A stretch of 64,000 nt of DNA, taken from positions 1 to 64,000 of the forward strand of contig NZ_VAHO01000010.1 in assembly GCF_005796225.1 (NCBI RefSeq), given 5' to 3'. This stretch comes from Pseudarthrobacter sp. NamE5 (lineage in GTDB: Bacteria > Actinomycetota > Actinomycetes > Actinomycetales > Micrococcaceae). The translations under genes were made by a program, and so were the position numbers. Below, in pieces: positions 50,541-58,903 of the stretch (position 1 is its first letter; every line of letters begins with the position of its first letter). The notes under the pieces are model-generated. The model was given only the letters and a program-made list of their open reading frames with translations. It ran no database searches and had not been told where the DNA came from.

Positions 50541-51910
50541 CCCTCCTGGACCCCGTCTGGACCGCGCTCCTGTACCTCGTTGCCGCCGTCTGCTTCATCC
50601 TTGCGCTGCGCGGGCTCAGCTCCCCGCGGACCGCCCGAAGGGGCAACCTCATCGGCGCACTCGGCGCGCTGATCGCCGTCGTCACGGTCTTCCTGTCCGC
50701 CCGGCTCGAAAACATCCCGTGGATCCTTGGTGCCATTGCCCTGGGGTCAGCCGTGGCTGCCCCGGTGGCGCGGCGGGTCAAAATGACGCAGATGCCGCAG
50801 CTGGTGGCGCTGTTCAACGGGGTAGGCGGTGGCGCCGCTGCCCTGGTGGCGCTCCTGGAACTCAGCCACGCGGACAATCCCTGGGTGCGGCTGGCCATCG
50901 TGTTCACGCTCCTGGTGGGTGCCGTTTCGTTCGCCGGTTCCGGGGTCACGTTCGCCAAGCTCCAGGAACTGATGACCACCCGCCCGGTGGTGTTTCCCGG
51001 TCTTCCCGTGGTGATGGCGGCGGTGCTGCTCGCCGCGGTGGCGGCCGCCGCCGTCGTCATTGCCAGCGGGTACCTGCCGCTCGCGGCGGTGCTGCTCCTG
51101 CTCGGCCTGGCCGCAGGCATCCTGCTGGTACTGCCCGTGGGCGGCGCCGACGTTCCCATCGTGATCTCGCTGCTGAACGCCTTCACCGGCCTGGCTGTGG
51201 CAGCCTCCGGCGTGGTGCTCGGCAACGTGCTGCTGGTGGTGGCCGGCACTCTGGTGGGTGCCTCCGGCACCATCCTCACCCGTGCCATGGCGGCCGCCAT
51301 GGGCCGCAGTGTCACCGGCATCCTTTTCGGCGCGTTCAGGGGAGGTTCGACGGCGGGATCCACTGCGGTGAGTGAGCGTCCGGTGCGTTCCTCCAGCGCC
51401 GAGGACGTTGCCGTGCTTCTTGGCTACGCCCAGCGCGTGATCATTGTCCCCGGCTACGGCCTGGCCGTCGCCCAGGGCCAGCACACGGCCGCGGAACTCG
51501 CCCAGGCCCTGGAAAGCCGCGGCATCGAGGTGGACTTCGCCATCCATCCCGTCGCCGGCCGGATGCCAGGACATATGAACGTGCTCCTGGCCGAGGCCAA
51601 CGTGCCCTATGAGTCGCTTAAGGAGATGGGTGAGATCAACCCGGAGTTCAAGACCGCCGATGTGGCGCTTGTGGTGGGCGCGAACGACGTCGTGAACCCT
51701 GCGGCCAAGACCTCCTCCGGGTCCCCCATCTACGGGATGCCCATCCTGGAGGTGGCGGAGGCGCGGCAGGTGGTCTTCCTGAAGCGTTCGATGCGTCCGG
51801 GGTTTGCCGGGATCGAGAACGACCTGCTGTACGAGCCGCAGACGTCCCTGCTGTTCGGTGACGCCAAGGACTCCCTGGCCCAGGTGCTGGGGGCGGTCAA
51901 GTCGCTTTAG
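50537..51910 (+). CDS. pntB: NAD(P) transhydrogenase beta subunit
   Basis: 457 residues: about nine helices, then the NADP(H)-binding domain III (VIIVPGYGLAVAQGQHTAAELAQALESRGIEVDFAIHPVAGRMPGHMNVLLAEANVPY, GANDVVNPAA, GMPILEVAEARQVVFLKRSM). It completes the transhydrogenase. I start at ATG 50537 (ATGA overlap); the frame upstream is antisense-like extension within the earlier genes. Confidence 0.95.
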   Translation: MTLLDPVWTALLYLVAAVCFILALRGLSSPRTARRGNLIGALGALIAVVTVFLSARLENIPWILGAIALGSAVAAPVARRVKMTQMPQLVALFNGVGGGAAALVALLELSHADNPWVRLAIVFTLLVGAVSFAGSGVTFAKLQELMTTRPVVFPGLPVVMAAVLLAAVAAAAVVIASGYLPLAAVLLLLGLAAGILLVLPVGGADVPIVISLLNAFTGLAVAASGVVLGNVLLVVAGTLVGASGTILTRAMAAAMGRSVTGILFGAFRGGSTAGSTAVSERPVRSSSAEDVAVLLGYAQRVIIVPGYGLAVAQGQHTAAELAQALESRGIEVDFAIHPVAGRMPGHMNVLLAEANVPYESLKEMGEINPEFKTADVALVVGANDVVNPAAKTSSGSPIYGMPILEVAEARQVVFLKRSMRPGFAGIENDLLYEPQTSLLFGDAKDSLAQVLGAVKSL

Positions 51911-52004
51911 CTGCTCCTCTTCCAACCCACTTGCTTCGAACCCCGCCCGCGGCAGGCTAGTCTTTTTTCAAAAGCAGCCTTTCTATCCGCCACTGAAGGA
52001 CGCC

Positions 52005-52925
52005 ATGACTGCCAACAGCTTTACTGCCCCCCAGCGCGCAGCCATCATCATCAATCCGGCCAAGACGGTGGACATCGACGTGAAGGAGCTTGCAGCCCGT
52101 CACGCCGCTGAAAACGGGTGGGGTGAGACGCTGTGGTTCGAGACGACGCTCGAGGATCCTGGCGTCGGCCAGGCCAAGGAAGCTCTGGCCCAGGGAGCCG
52201 ACATCGTCATCGCCGGCGGCGGTGACGGCACGGTCCGCTGCGTGGCTGAGGTGCTGGCCGGGGGCGATGTCCCGATGGGCCTGCTGCCGCTGGGCACCGG
52301 AAATCTGCTGGCCCGCAACCTCGGCATGGACATCACGGACTTCGACGCCGCCATGGCCGGAGCCCTGGCAGGGACCGAGCGGAAGATCGACGTGGTCCGT
52401 GCACGCCGGAGCGATCCGGACCTGGAGCAGCTGTTCCTGGTCATGGCCGGGGTGGGGTACGACGCCACGATCATGGCCGACACCAATCAAGAGCTGAAGC
52501 ACAAAGTTGGCTGGCTGGCCTACGTGGACGCCGGCATCCGCAACCTGCCGGGCAAACCGGTCAAGGCCACTGTGGTGATCGATGGCAGGAGGGCCGTGCA
52601 GCGCGGGGTCCGCAGCGTGATGGTGGGGAACTGCGGCAAGGTGCAGGGCGGCCTGGAGATCTTCCCCGAGGCCAAGATGGACGACGGCCTGCTGGATGTG
52701 GCCGTCCTGGCCCCTCACCACGGAAGGCTTGGCTGGCTCTCCGTGCTTGCCGGGATGATCGGCAAGGGCCGGGGCAAGGACACCGCCGTCGAGTTCTTCC
52801 AGGGCAAGACCGTGGAGATCATCCTGGAGCACAAGGACGACTACCAGCTGGACGGGGACCACGAGGGCCAGGGCAAGCACGTCCTGATGACCCTGGACCC
52901 CTCGGCGCTTACCCTGCGGATGTAG
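52005..52925 (+). CDS. diacylglycerol kinase family lipid kinase
   Basis: 306 residues with AAIIINPAKT, the nucleotide motif VIAGGGDGTVRCVAEVL, LPLGTGNLLARNLGM and a C-terminal FPEAKMDDGLLDVAVL, the DAGK catalytic-domain pattern. It phosphorylates diacylglycerol or a related lipid. Start ATG 52005 with GAAGGACGCC. Its last 17 bases overlap, tail to tail, the end of the decarboxylase-like gene. Confidence 0.9.
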   Translation: MTANSFTAPQRAAIIINPAKTVDIDVKELAARHAAENGWGETLWFETTLEDPGVGQAKEALAQGADIVIAGGGDGTVRCVAEVLAGGDVPMGLLPLGTGNLLARNLGMDITDFDAAMAGALAGTERKIDVVRARRSDPDLEQLFLVMAGVGYDATIMADTNQELKHKVGWLAYVDAGIRNLPGKPVKATVVIDGRRAVQRGVRSVMVGNCGKVQGGLEIFPEAKMDDGLLDVAVLAPHHGRLGWLSVLAGMIGKGRGKDTAVEFFQGKTVEIILEHKDDYQLDGDHEGQGKHVLMTLDPSALTLRM

Positions 52926-53655
52926 CTTTCTGCGCCAGCAGCCGGCCCCACTGCCCGTCCAGCAGCGGGGCGCCGGCCAACTTCAGGGAATGCCACAGCG
53001 TCACTGCCACCGAATCCAGCACCGGAACTCCGGTGCTTTCCTCGATCTCGGCCGTGATGTTGGCACCGTAGAGGTTGGTGCAGAGGTAAACCAGGGCGTC
53101 CGGGGCCAGGGCAACCAGTTCGCGGGATCCCGGCCGCATTTCGTCGTCGGTCACCCGGGCAAAGGACTCGTTGTCACTGAGGCCCAGGGCCCGGTGGTCA
53201 ACCGTCTTGATCCCTTCCCGCTCATAAGACGCAATCACCTGATGGTTGACGTCCTCGGTGTACGGCGTGAACAGGCCGACCCGCTCGGTGCCGAAAGCCC
53301 GGAAGGCCGCAAGGTAGGCCAAGGTGGAAGTGGTGGCGGGGATTCCGGTGGCACCGGTGATCTCCCGGACCAGGTCCTGGTCATGCTCCGCTCCCAGCCA
53401 GGAGCCGGAGGTGCCGTTCCAAGCGATGACATCGACATCCGCGGTAGCCAGCAGCCGGGCGGCCTCGCGCATGGCCGCCGGATCGAATTGCCGGTCCGAG
53501 GAATCGTCCAAGGCGATCCTGGTGACGGGAATGCGGGTGAAATGGACGGTCACGTCCGTCCTGTCACCCAGAATCCGGTAAGTCTGGGGTTCCAGGCAGG
53601 TGTTGGAGGACGGGACGATCATGCCGATCCGGGTAGGACGGGTTGCTGATGGCAT
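52909..53655 (-). CDS. Asp/Glu racemase superfamily protein with arylmalonate-decarboxylase-type active site
   Basis: 248 residues: RIGMIVPSSNTCLEPQTYRIL, then WNGTSGSWLG and LVYLCTNLYGANI. In maleate isomerase both loops carry Cys; here the first position is Gly (G81) and only Cys192 remains, which is the Gly/Cys pair of arylmalonate decarboxylase. It probably acts on a malonate- or succinate-like acid. Start ATG 53655, eight bp after the hydantoinase stop. Last gene of the five-gene operon. Confidence 0.75.
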   Translation of the reverse strand: MPSATRPTRIGMIVPSSNTCLEPQTYRILGDRTDVTVHFTRIPVTRIALDDSSDRQFDPAAMREAARLLATADVDVIAWNGTSGSWLGAEHDQDLVREITGATGIPATTSTLAYLAAFRAFGTERVGLFTPYTEDVNHQVIASYEREGIKTVDHRALGLSDNESFARVTDDEMRPGSRELVALAPDALVYLCTNLYGANITAEIEESTGVPVLDSVAVTLWHSLKLAGAPLLDGQWGRLLAQKATSAG

Positions 53656-53663
53656 CGGTGCTC

Positions 53664-55091
53664 CTAAAGGGCTGCGGCGCGGGCCGCACCGGTGGGAAGG
53701 GTGGACTGGTGGTCACGGAAGCCGTTGCGGGCCACAAAGCGACCGGCAGCGCCCGGATCGTGGAAGCCCTGGCCGTCAAGCACCACCCGGCCAGAGGAGA
53801 CGACGACGGCGGGCCAGCCGGTCAAGGCCTTTCCGTCAAAGGGTGAGAAGTCAGTTCCCATGTGCAGGGCGGCGCCGTCCACAATGCGCTCCTCGGCAGG
53901 ATCGAAAATGACCAGGTCGGCGTCGTAACCTTCGGCGATGCACCCCTTGCCGGGAATGGCATTGATCCGCGCCGGGCCTGCCGAGAACGCCTCCACGAAG
54001 TCCTCAACGCTGGCGCCGGCGGAGGACATGGCAGTGAAGGTGACGGGCATCCTTGTTTCCACCCCGGGCAGGCCGTGCGGCATGGCCCGGACGTCATCAG
54101 TGCGCTCGCGTTTCTGGGACAGGTCATAGCAGGAGTGGTCGGAGGACATGGCGTGGATCGCGCCTGACGCCAGCCGGTCCTTTAGCGCGGCCACAGTTTC
54201 CGCATCACGCATGGGCGGGCAGCAGGCGAACCACTCCGGGAACTTCGAGCCGTAGACGGAATCATCCAGGGTGACATAGTGCGGGCAGGTTTCCGAGTAG
54301 GCGTCCAGCCCCCGTTCCCGGGCCTCGGTGACCAAATCCACGGCGCCCGGGGTCGACTGGTGGACAAAGTAGACCGGAGCGCCGGTGTATTCGGCCATGG
54401 CCAGTGTGTCCTTGACCGAGACCTCCTCAGCCAGTCCGGGCCGGGTACGGTGCAGGTGTTCGATGCCGATCCGGCCGTCCTGGGCGTGCTGCTCGGTGCA
54501 GTCGGTGATGATGGGGTCGTGTTCCGCGTGGATGTAGGTCAGCCCGTCCAGCCGGACCATCTCGCGCATGACCTTGAGGATGGTGTCCCCGTCCGCCATG
54601 GTGGTGCCACGGTTGGTGGTGTACATCTTCACGGAGCGCACGCCTTCGGCGGCAAGCTGCTCGAGCTGCCACGGCACTGTTTCGTCCCAGCTGATCACGG
54701 CTCCGTGGAGGGCAACATCGCACCTGGATTGCGCGGCCAGTTCCTTTTTGTGCAGGACGGCGACGAGCGGAGTTTCTTGGGCATCACGGGGAATGCCGAA
54801 GTCGATGATGGTGGTGGTGCCGCCCCACAGGGCTGCGATGGAGGTGGTGCGGTAATCGTCCAGGGTGCGAAAGCGGCCGGTCACCTGGGCAACATGGCAG
54901 TGGCCGTCCACGCCGCCGGGAACCACCAGCCGGCCCTCGGCGTCGATAGTCCGGGCGGCGGGGGGAGCGGCTTCCGAGGTGTCGACGAGTCCGGCGATCA
55001 GGCCGTCCTGGACCACGATGTGGGCATTCTGGCGGCCGAAGCTGTTAACCACGGTGGCGTTGGCAATGACAAGGTCTGGCTGGCGGGACAT
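53664..55091 (-). CDS. dihydropyrimidinase/hydantoinase-type amidohydrolase
   Basis: 475 residues of cyclic amidohydrolase. Metal ligands are GHCHV (H64, H66), the carbamylated lysine VKMYTT (K155), IHAEHD (H188), FVHQST and the late Asp in SSDHSCY. Substrate binding loop WWGGTTT-type LWGGTTTIIDFGI. It opens hydantoin-, dihydropyrimidine- or allantoin-like rings. No N-carbamoyl hydrolase is in the operon. Start ATG 55091 with AAGGAGGACACCG. Confidence 0.9.
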   Translation of the reverse strand: MSRQPDLVIANATVVNSFGRQNAHIVVQDGLIAGLVDTSEAAPPAARTIDAEGRLVVPGGVDGHCHVAQVTGRFRTLDDYRTTSIAALWGGTTTIIDFGIPRDAQETPLVAVLHKKELAAQSRCDVALHGAVISWDETVPWQLEQLAAEGVRSVKMYTTNRGTTMADGDTILKVMREMVRLDGLTYIHAEHDPIITDCTEQHAQDGRIGIEHLHRTRPGLAEEVSVKDTLAMAEYTGAPVYFVHQSTPGAVDLVTEARERGLDAYSETCPHYVTLDDSVYGSKFPEWFACCPPMRDAETVAALKDRLASGAIHAMSSDHSCYDLSQKRERTDDVRAMPHGLPGVETRMPVTFTAMSSAGASVEDFVEAFSAGPARINAIPGKGCIAEGYDADLVIFDPAEERIVDGAALHMGTDFSPFDGKALTGWPAVVVSSGRVVLDGQGFHDPGAAGRFVARNGFRDHQSTLPTGAARAAAL

Positions 55092-55124
55092 CGGTGTCCT
55101 CCTTCTGAAGTGAAGCTTGCTGGT

Positions 55125-55925
55125 CTAGGCCGAGGGAGCTGTGGCTGCGCCGGCGTATGTGGCGCTCGCCTGTGCGGCGGTAAGGGCGGCGTCGAGGTTT
55201 TCACTGAGACCTTGGCGGCCTTTGACGGGTGGCGCAGCAAAGGCGCCTGCGCGGTGCAATCCGGACTGCAGCCCCACCACAGCCTCGGCCATTCGGATGC
55301 CGGCGGAGATGCCGTCCACCACCGGCACGGGGATCTGTCCGGTGACTTCCCGGGCCAGCCCTGCGAGCGGCGCTCCTGCCAGGATGACGACGTCGGCTCC
55401 GTCCTCCGCCACGGCCTCCCGGCTGAGTGCCAGGAGGGTTTCCCTGAAGTCCTGCTGGACGGAGCCGATGCTGTTAAGGGACTCGTTGATGGACCTGATT
55501 GAGGCAAGCCTTCCGGCCAGGCCGAACCGCTCCACGCAGTCGCGGTACCAGGGCTTGATGCGGTCCGAGATGGCAATGATGGAGAACCGGTGGCCCAGCA
55601 CGGCGGCGGCGCAGAGTGCGGCCTCGGTGATGCCGACGACGGGAACTTCCGCCAGTTCTTTCAGTGCCGGCATGCCTGGGTCGCCGAAGGCTGCCACCAC
55701 TACCCCGTCTACGGGCTCCGCGCCGTGGCGGGTGTACTCGGCAATAAGTTCTGCCACGGCCCCGGCTGCGATGAGTGATTCGAAACGGGTCTCGATGTAC
55801 TCCACGCCGTGGGCCGCGGTGCGGACCACCAGTTCCGTCCCGGGACCTGCGGAGCGGAGGGCCTCGGATTCAATCAGGGCGGTGACATCGTCGCTGATGT
55901 TGGGGTTAATGACCAGGAGTCGCAT
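55125..55925 (-). CDS. hydantoin-racemase-like protein lacking both catalytic cysteines
   Basis: 266 residues: MRLLVINPNISDDVTALIESEAL, VVVAAFGDPGMPALKELAEVPVVGITEAAL, FSIIAI and ILAGAPLAGLA. Hydantoin and allantoin racemases have ACFGDPG and LGCAG; here the two cysteines are Ala79 and Gly184. So the fold is clear but a two-base Cys racemisation is not possible. ATG 55925 overlaps the GntR stop (TAATG). Confidence 0.85.
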   Translation of the reverse strand: MRLLVINPNISDDVTALIESEALRSAGPGTELVVRTAAHGVEYIETRFESLIAAGAVAELIAEYTRHGAEPVDGVVVAAFGDPGMPALKELAEVPVVGITEAALCAAAVLGHRFSIIAISDRIKPWYRDCVERFGLAGRLASIRSINESLNSIGSVQQDFRETLLALSREAVAEDGADVVILAGAPLAGLAREVTGQIPVPVVDGISAGIRMAEAVVGLQSGLHRAGAFAAPPVKGRQGLSENLDAALTAAQASATYAGAATAPSA

Positions 55926-56665
55926 TATTTCTTCCGGTGGAGTTGGGGTTCAGTTTTCTGGAAGTCTTCCGGGAACTGCTCGCGGTATTTGCCGATGTGG
56001 GAAGCCGACTGTGCCGCTGCACGGTCTGGGTCGCCACTGGCGATTGCGGCATACAGTTCGCGGTGTTCCCGGATGAGCTCCGGCAGGTCGCTGACGTGGC
56101 GGAACAGCCAGTGCATGCGGCCCTGCAGTGGTTCCAGGGCTGACTTCAAAAAGTTGTTGTCAGCGATGCGGGTGATGGCATCGTGGAATTCGCTGTTGGC
56201 CCGGTGCGCCTCCATAACGGCGCCCTTGGTGAGGAAGGTTTCGGCGCTGTCCAGGAGGCCCTCCAGGTAGGCAAGGTCCTTTTTGGTGGCCCGTTTCGAG
56301 GCAAGCCTGCAGGCCAGTACCTCAAGTGACTGGCGGACATCGAAGAGGTCCTCCACGTCCTTGGGGCTAAGCGTGCTCACTTCGGCGCCGCGTGCCCCGC
56401 GGTCACTGATGAGCCCCTCCTGGCGGAGCATGCGCAGGGCTTCCCGGACCGGTAGCCTGGAGACGGAGAATTCCGCAGCCAGGTCGCGTTCCACCAGCCG
56501 CGTGCCGGGAGCGTAGTGTCCTTCGAAGATCCGGGTGCGGAGCGTGTCCCGGACAGTTTCCCGGAGGGGGCGTTCCTTGTCCTGGGTTTCTTCTGCGGTC
56601 AGCATGGTGCTCCATTCGGATACTTGGTGTGACACGGATCCCGGCAGCGGGGGCGCGGATTGCAT
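55925..56665 (-). CDS. GntR/FadR-type (FCD) transcriptional regulator
   Basis: 246 residues. The winged helix is RPLRETVRDTLRTRIFEGHYAPGTRLVERDLAAEFSVSRLPVREALRML, followed by the FCD ligand domain (DVEDLFDVRQSLEVLACRLA, ANSEFHDAI, HRELYAAIASGD) with metal-binding histidines. It likely senses a catabolic acid and controls its own operon through the TTGGGATCCCAA sites. Start ATG 56665; ATG 56605 is possible. Confidence 0.92.
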   Translation of the reverse strand: MQSAPPLPGSVSHQVSEWSTMLTAEETQDKERPLRETVRDTLRTRIFEGHYAPGTRLVERDLAAEFSVSRLPVREALRMLRQEGLISDRGARGAEVSTLSPKDVEDLFDVRQSLEVLACRLASKRATKKDLAYLEGLLDSAETFLTKGAVMEAHRANSEFHDAITRIADNNFLKSALEPLQGRMHWLFRHVSDLPELIREHRELYAAIASGDPDRAAAQSASHIGKYREQFPEDFQKTEPQLHRKK

Positions 56666-56684
56666 GTTGCCTTGGATGGCTAGC

Positions 56685-58037
56685 TTAGACAGGTAGCCGC
56701 TTGTTGTAGTTCAGCGTCAGGACGGAGGCGCCCATCACCACTGCGGAGCCCACGAAGTACAGCAAGGCCCAGGTGTAGGAGCCCGTTGCGCCCACAATGA
56801 GTCCGACGGCAATGGGGGTGACGAACCCTGAGATGTTGCCGCTGAAGTTCATGGCACCGCCCAGCACTCCCGCGTTGGTGCGTCCACCCAGGATGGAGGG
56901 GATGCTCCAGAACAGGCCAACCCAGCGCAGGAAGAACATGACCAGCGAGAGCAGCACTACTGCGGTGGTGGGGTCCGGGACCACCGTGACACCCACGAGC
57001 CCGCCCACCACCACTGCACTCGAAATGCCCAGGAGGGTACGCATGACGCGGTTGGCCGAGGCGCCGGAGGCGCGCCATTTGTCGGCGATTGTGCCGCCAA
57101 TGATTTCACCCACGAAGCCTGCCCCGAAGATCACGAACGTTGACCAGCCTATGGTTTTCAGGTCGAAGCCCTTGGCCTGGGCCAGGTAGAGCGGGCCCCA
57201 GGTCAGCAGGCCGTAGAACACGCCGTTGAATCCCAGCCAACCGAAGCACATGGCCCAGAAGGAACGGAATTTGAGGTAGGGGAGCAGCGCCCGCTTGCCG
57301 TGGCTGCCATCGAGCCTGGCTTCGGCGTCCTCGGCCGCATGAGACGCTTCGATGTAGGCAGCCTCGGCCTCGTTGACGCCGCGGTGTTCCCGTGGGTTGT
57401 CGCGAACGTACCACCAGACAGCCAGGCCCATCAGGACGGTGGCGGCGCCGGCGATGACAAAGGCCATGCGCCAACTGCCGGTGGAGGCAATCAGGCCTGC
57501 GATGATGATGCCGCCGAGCCCGGCGCCAAGGGGAGCGCCGGCGTCAAGGATGGTGGCACCGCGGCCGCGCTCGGACTTGTGCATCCAGATGGCGTTGAGC
57601 TTTCCGCCCGCCGGCATCACGCCGGCCTCGGTGACGCCGATGCCCATGCGGGCGATGAACATGCTGAGGAAGCCGCCGGCCATGCCGGAGGCGGCCGTGG
57701 CTGCACCCCAGCCCACGCATGACGCGGTCATGACCTTGCGGGGTCCGAACCTGTCGATCAGCCAGCCGACCGGGATCTGCATGAGTGCATACGTCCAGAA
57801 GAAGGCAGAGAGGAGGAGGCCCACCAGTTCGGGGGCAAGATTGAACTCCTGCTGGATGATGGGGAGGGCCACCGAAATGGATCCGCGGTCGATGTAATTG
57901 ACGGCAACCAGCACCAGCAGCAGGAGGAACAGTTTCCAGCGGACCGCGGTGCGCCGTTGCACGCCGTCCTTCCGGGACGTTTCGTCGGTGGAGGTGCCTT
58001 TAGCTGACGCCGTTGTTTCGGTTTTTGGGATGGACAC
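56685..58037 (-). CDS. MFS transporter, anion:cation symporter type
   Basis: 450 residues, 12 helices. VNYIDRGSISVALPIIQQEFNLAPELVGLLLSAFFWTYALMQIPVGWLIDRFGPRKV is the family signature at helices 1-2. It would import an organic acid, likely the operon's substrate. The start is GTG 58037 with SD GAAGGAGAAGCT; the frame upstream crosses the operator. First gene of the catabolic operon, 20 bp from gntR. Confidence 0.9.
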   Translation of the reverse strand: MSIPKTETTASAKGTSTDETSRKDGVQRRTAVRWKLFLLLLVLVAVNYIDRGSISVALPIIQQEFNLAPELVGLLLSAFFWTYALMQIPVGWLIDRFGPRKVMTASCVGWGAATAASGMAGGFLSMFIARMGIGVTEAGVMPAGGKLNAIWMHKSERGRGATILDAGAPLGAGLGGIIIAGLIASTGSWRMAFVIAGAATVLMGLAVWWYVRDNPREHRGVNEAEAAYIEASHAAEDAEARLDGSHGKRALLPYLKFRSFWAMCFGWLGFNGVFYGLLTWGPLYLAQAKGFDLKTIGWSTFVIFGAGFVGEIIGGTIADKWRASGASANRVMRTLLGISSAVVVGGLVGVTVVPDPTTAVVLLSLVMFFLRWVGLFWSIPSILGGRTNAGVLGGAMNFSGNISGFVTPIAVGLIVGATGSYTWALLYFVGSAVVMGASVLTLNYNKRLPV

Positions 58038-58172
58038 AGCTTCTCCTTCACGGGGAAGTTTACGGATAGGGGGAATTGCCAAGGGGTGGGCGGCCCGGCC
58101 TGCAGGGGCACGGACCGCGGGAATGAAAGAAGGGGCATGCAGCCAGCGATCCGGAGCGCCGGATATGCAAGT

Positions 58173-58197
58173 TTGGGATCCCAATTTGGGATCCCAA
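58173..58197. promoter_or_regulatory. tandem TTGGGATCCCAA operators
   Basis: Two perfect 12-bp palindromes TTGGGATCCCAA lie at 58173-58184 and 58186-58197, one base apart. They are 136-160 bp upstream of the MFS start and most likely bind the GntR protein encoded in the operon, one dimer per site with about 13-bp helical phasing. Confidence 0.75.
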
Positions 58198-58335
58198 AAT
58201 CAAAGGTAGGAGTGACACACGCCACTGTCAAGGCTTTTCGCTGTTCCGGCCGTGCAGCCCACCTAAATTCGAATTGTGACTGCCCCTTCCCAACCAGGTA
58301 GCAGTAGATGTCGTTATTCGGGCTGAAAACGACAT

Positions 58336-58710
58336 TCACTGCGACCTTGTTGGGCAGGGCACCGCCAGCCTGTGCGCCAGGATCTCGGCGAGCTCGGCCA
58401 GCCGGTGTGCGCGCTGATTCCGCAGGGGTGAACGGTTCGCCGGGGCGGGCAAAGGTGATGGGGCCGTGCCATGCGGTGGGAATCTTCGGGCGGGTGCCGC
58501 CGTTGTCCGCCTCCATCGAAGCCTCGCCGGGAGCCAGGATCCGCGCCTGTGGTGGGCCAGACGTGCGGACTGGTGCCGCCGCCGTCGTGCAGGGCATCGA
58601 GAAGCCCGCGCTCGCCAACGTCGCCCGGGGCCGAAAGGACGAGCTCGTCCAGCACCCCGCCTGCTACCGGATGGACATGGATGCTCAGGATGTTGATCTC
58701 AGTACGGGCC
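58336..58710 (-). pseudogene. remnant of an ACT-domain protein
   Basis: Minus-strand pieces in three frames line up like one gene: RTEINILSIHVHPVAGGVLDELVLSAPGDVGERGLLDAL (ACT-like), then TRPKIPTAWHGPITFARPGEPFTPAESA in a second frame, and HRLAELAEILAHRLAVPCPTRSQ ending with TGA at 58336-58338. The N-terminus is missing and a middle segment is too short. The ORF on the opposite strand has no family likeness. Decay is probable. Confidence 0.45.
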
Positions 58711-58903
58711 AGGCCCGGGTGGCCGCGTTCGGTGCGGCGCGCTTCTTGGCTCAAGCATCAGCCGGAGCTGTTTCGGCAGTATTGCGTGCCGGTTCCATTC
58801 ACGGGGACGTCAAGGCAGGCTTCGGAAGCCTGCAACGTAGGATTTAGCAGGAACGTCAGCGCGGCCGCCCGCCAGAAGTCCCCCCGCCCCAGGAAGGCGT
58901 CCC

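Noticed and set aside
58308..58847. 179-residue plus-strand open frame
   Set aside because: No family likeness; the opposite strand shows ACT-like remnants, which explain the region better.
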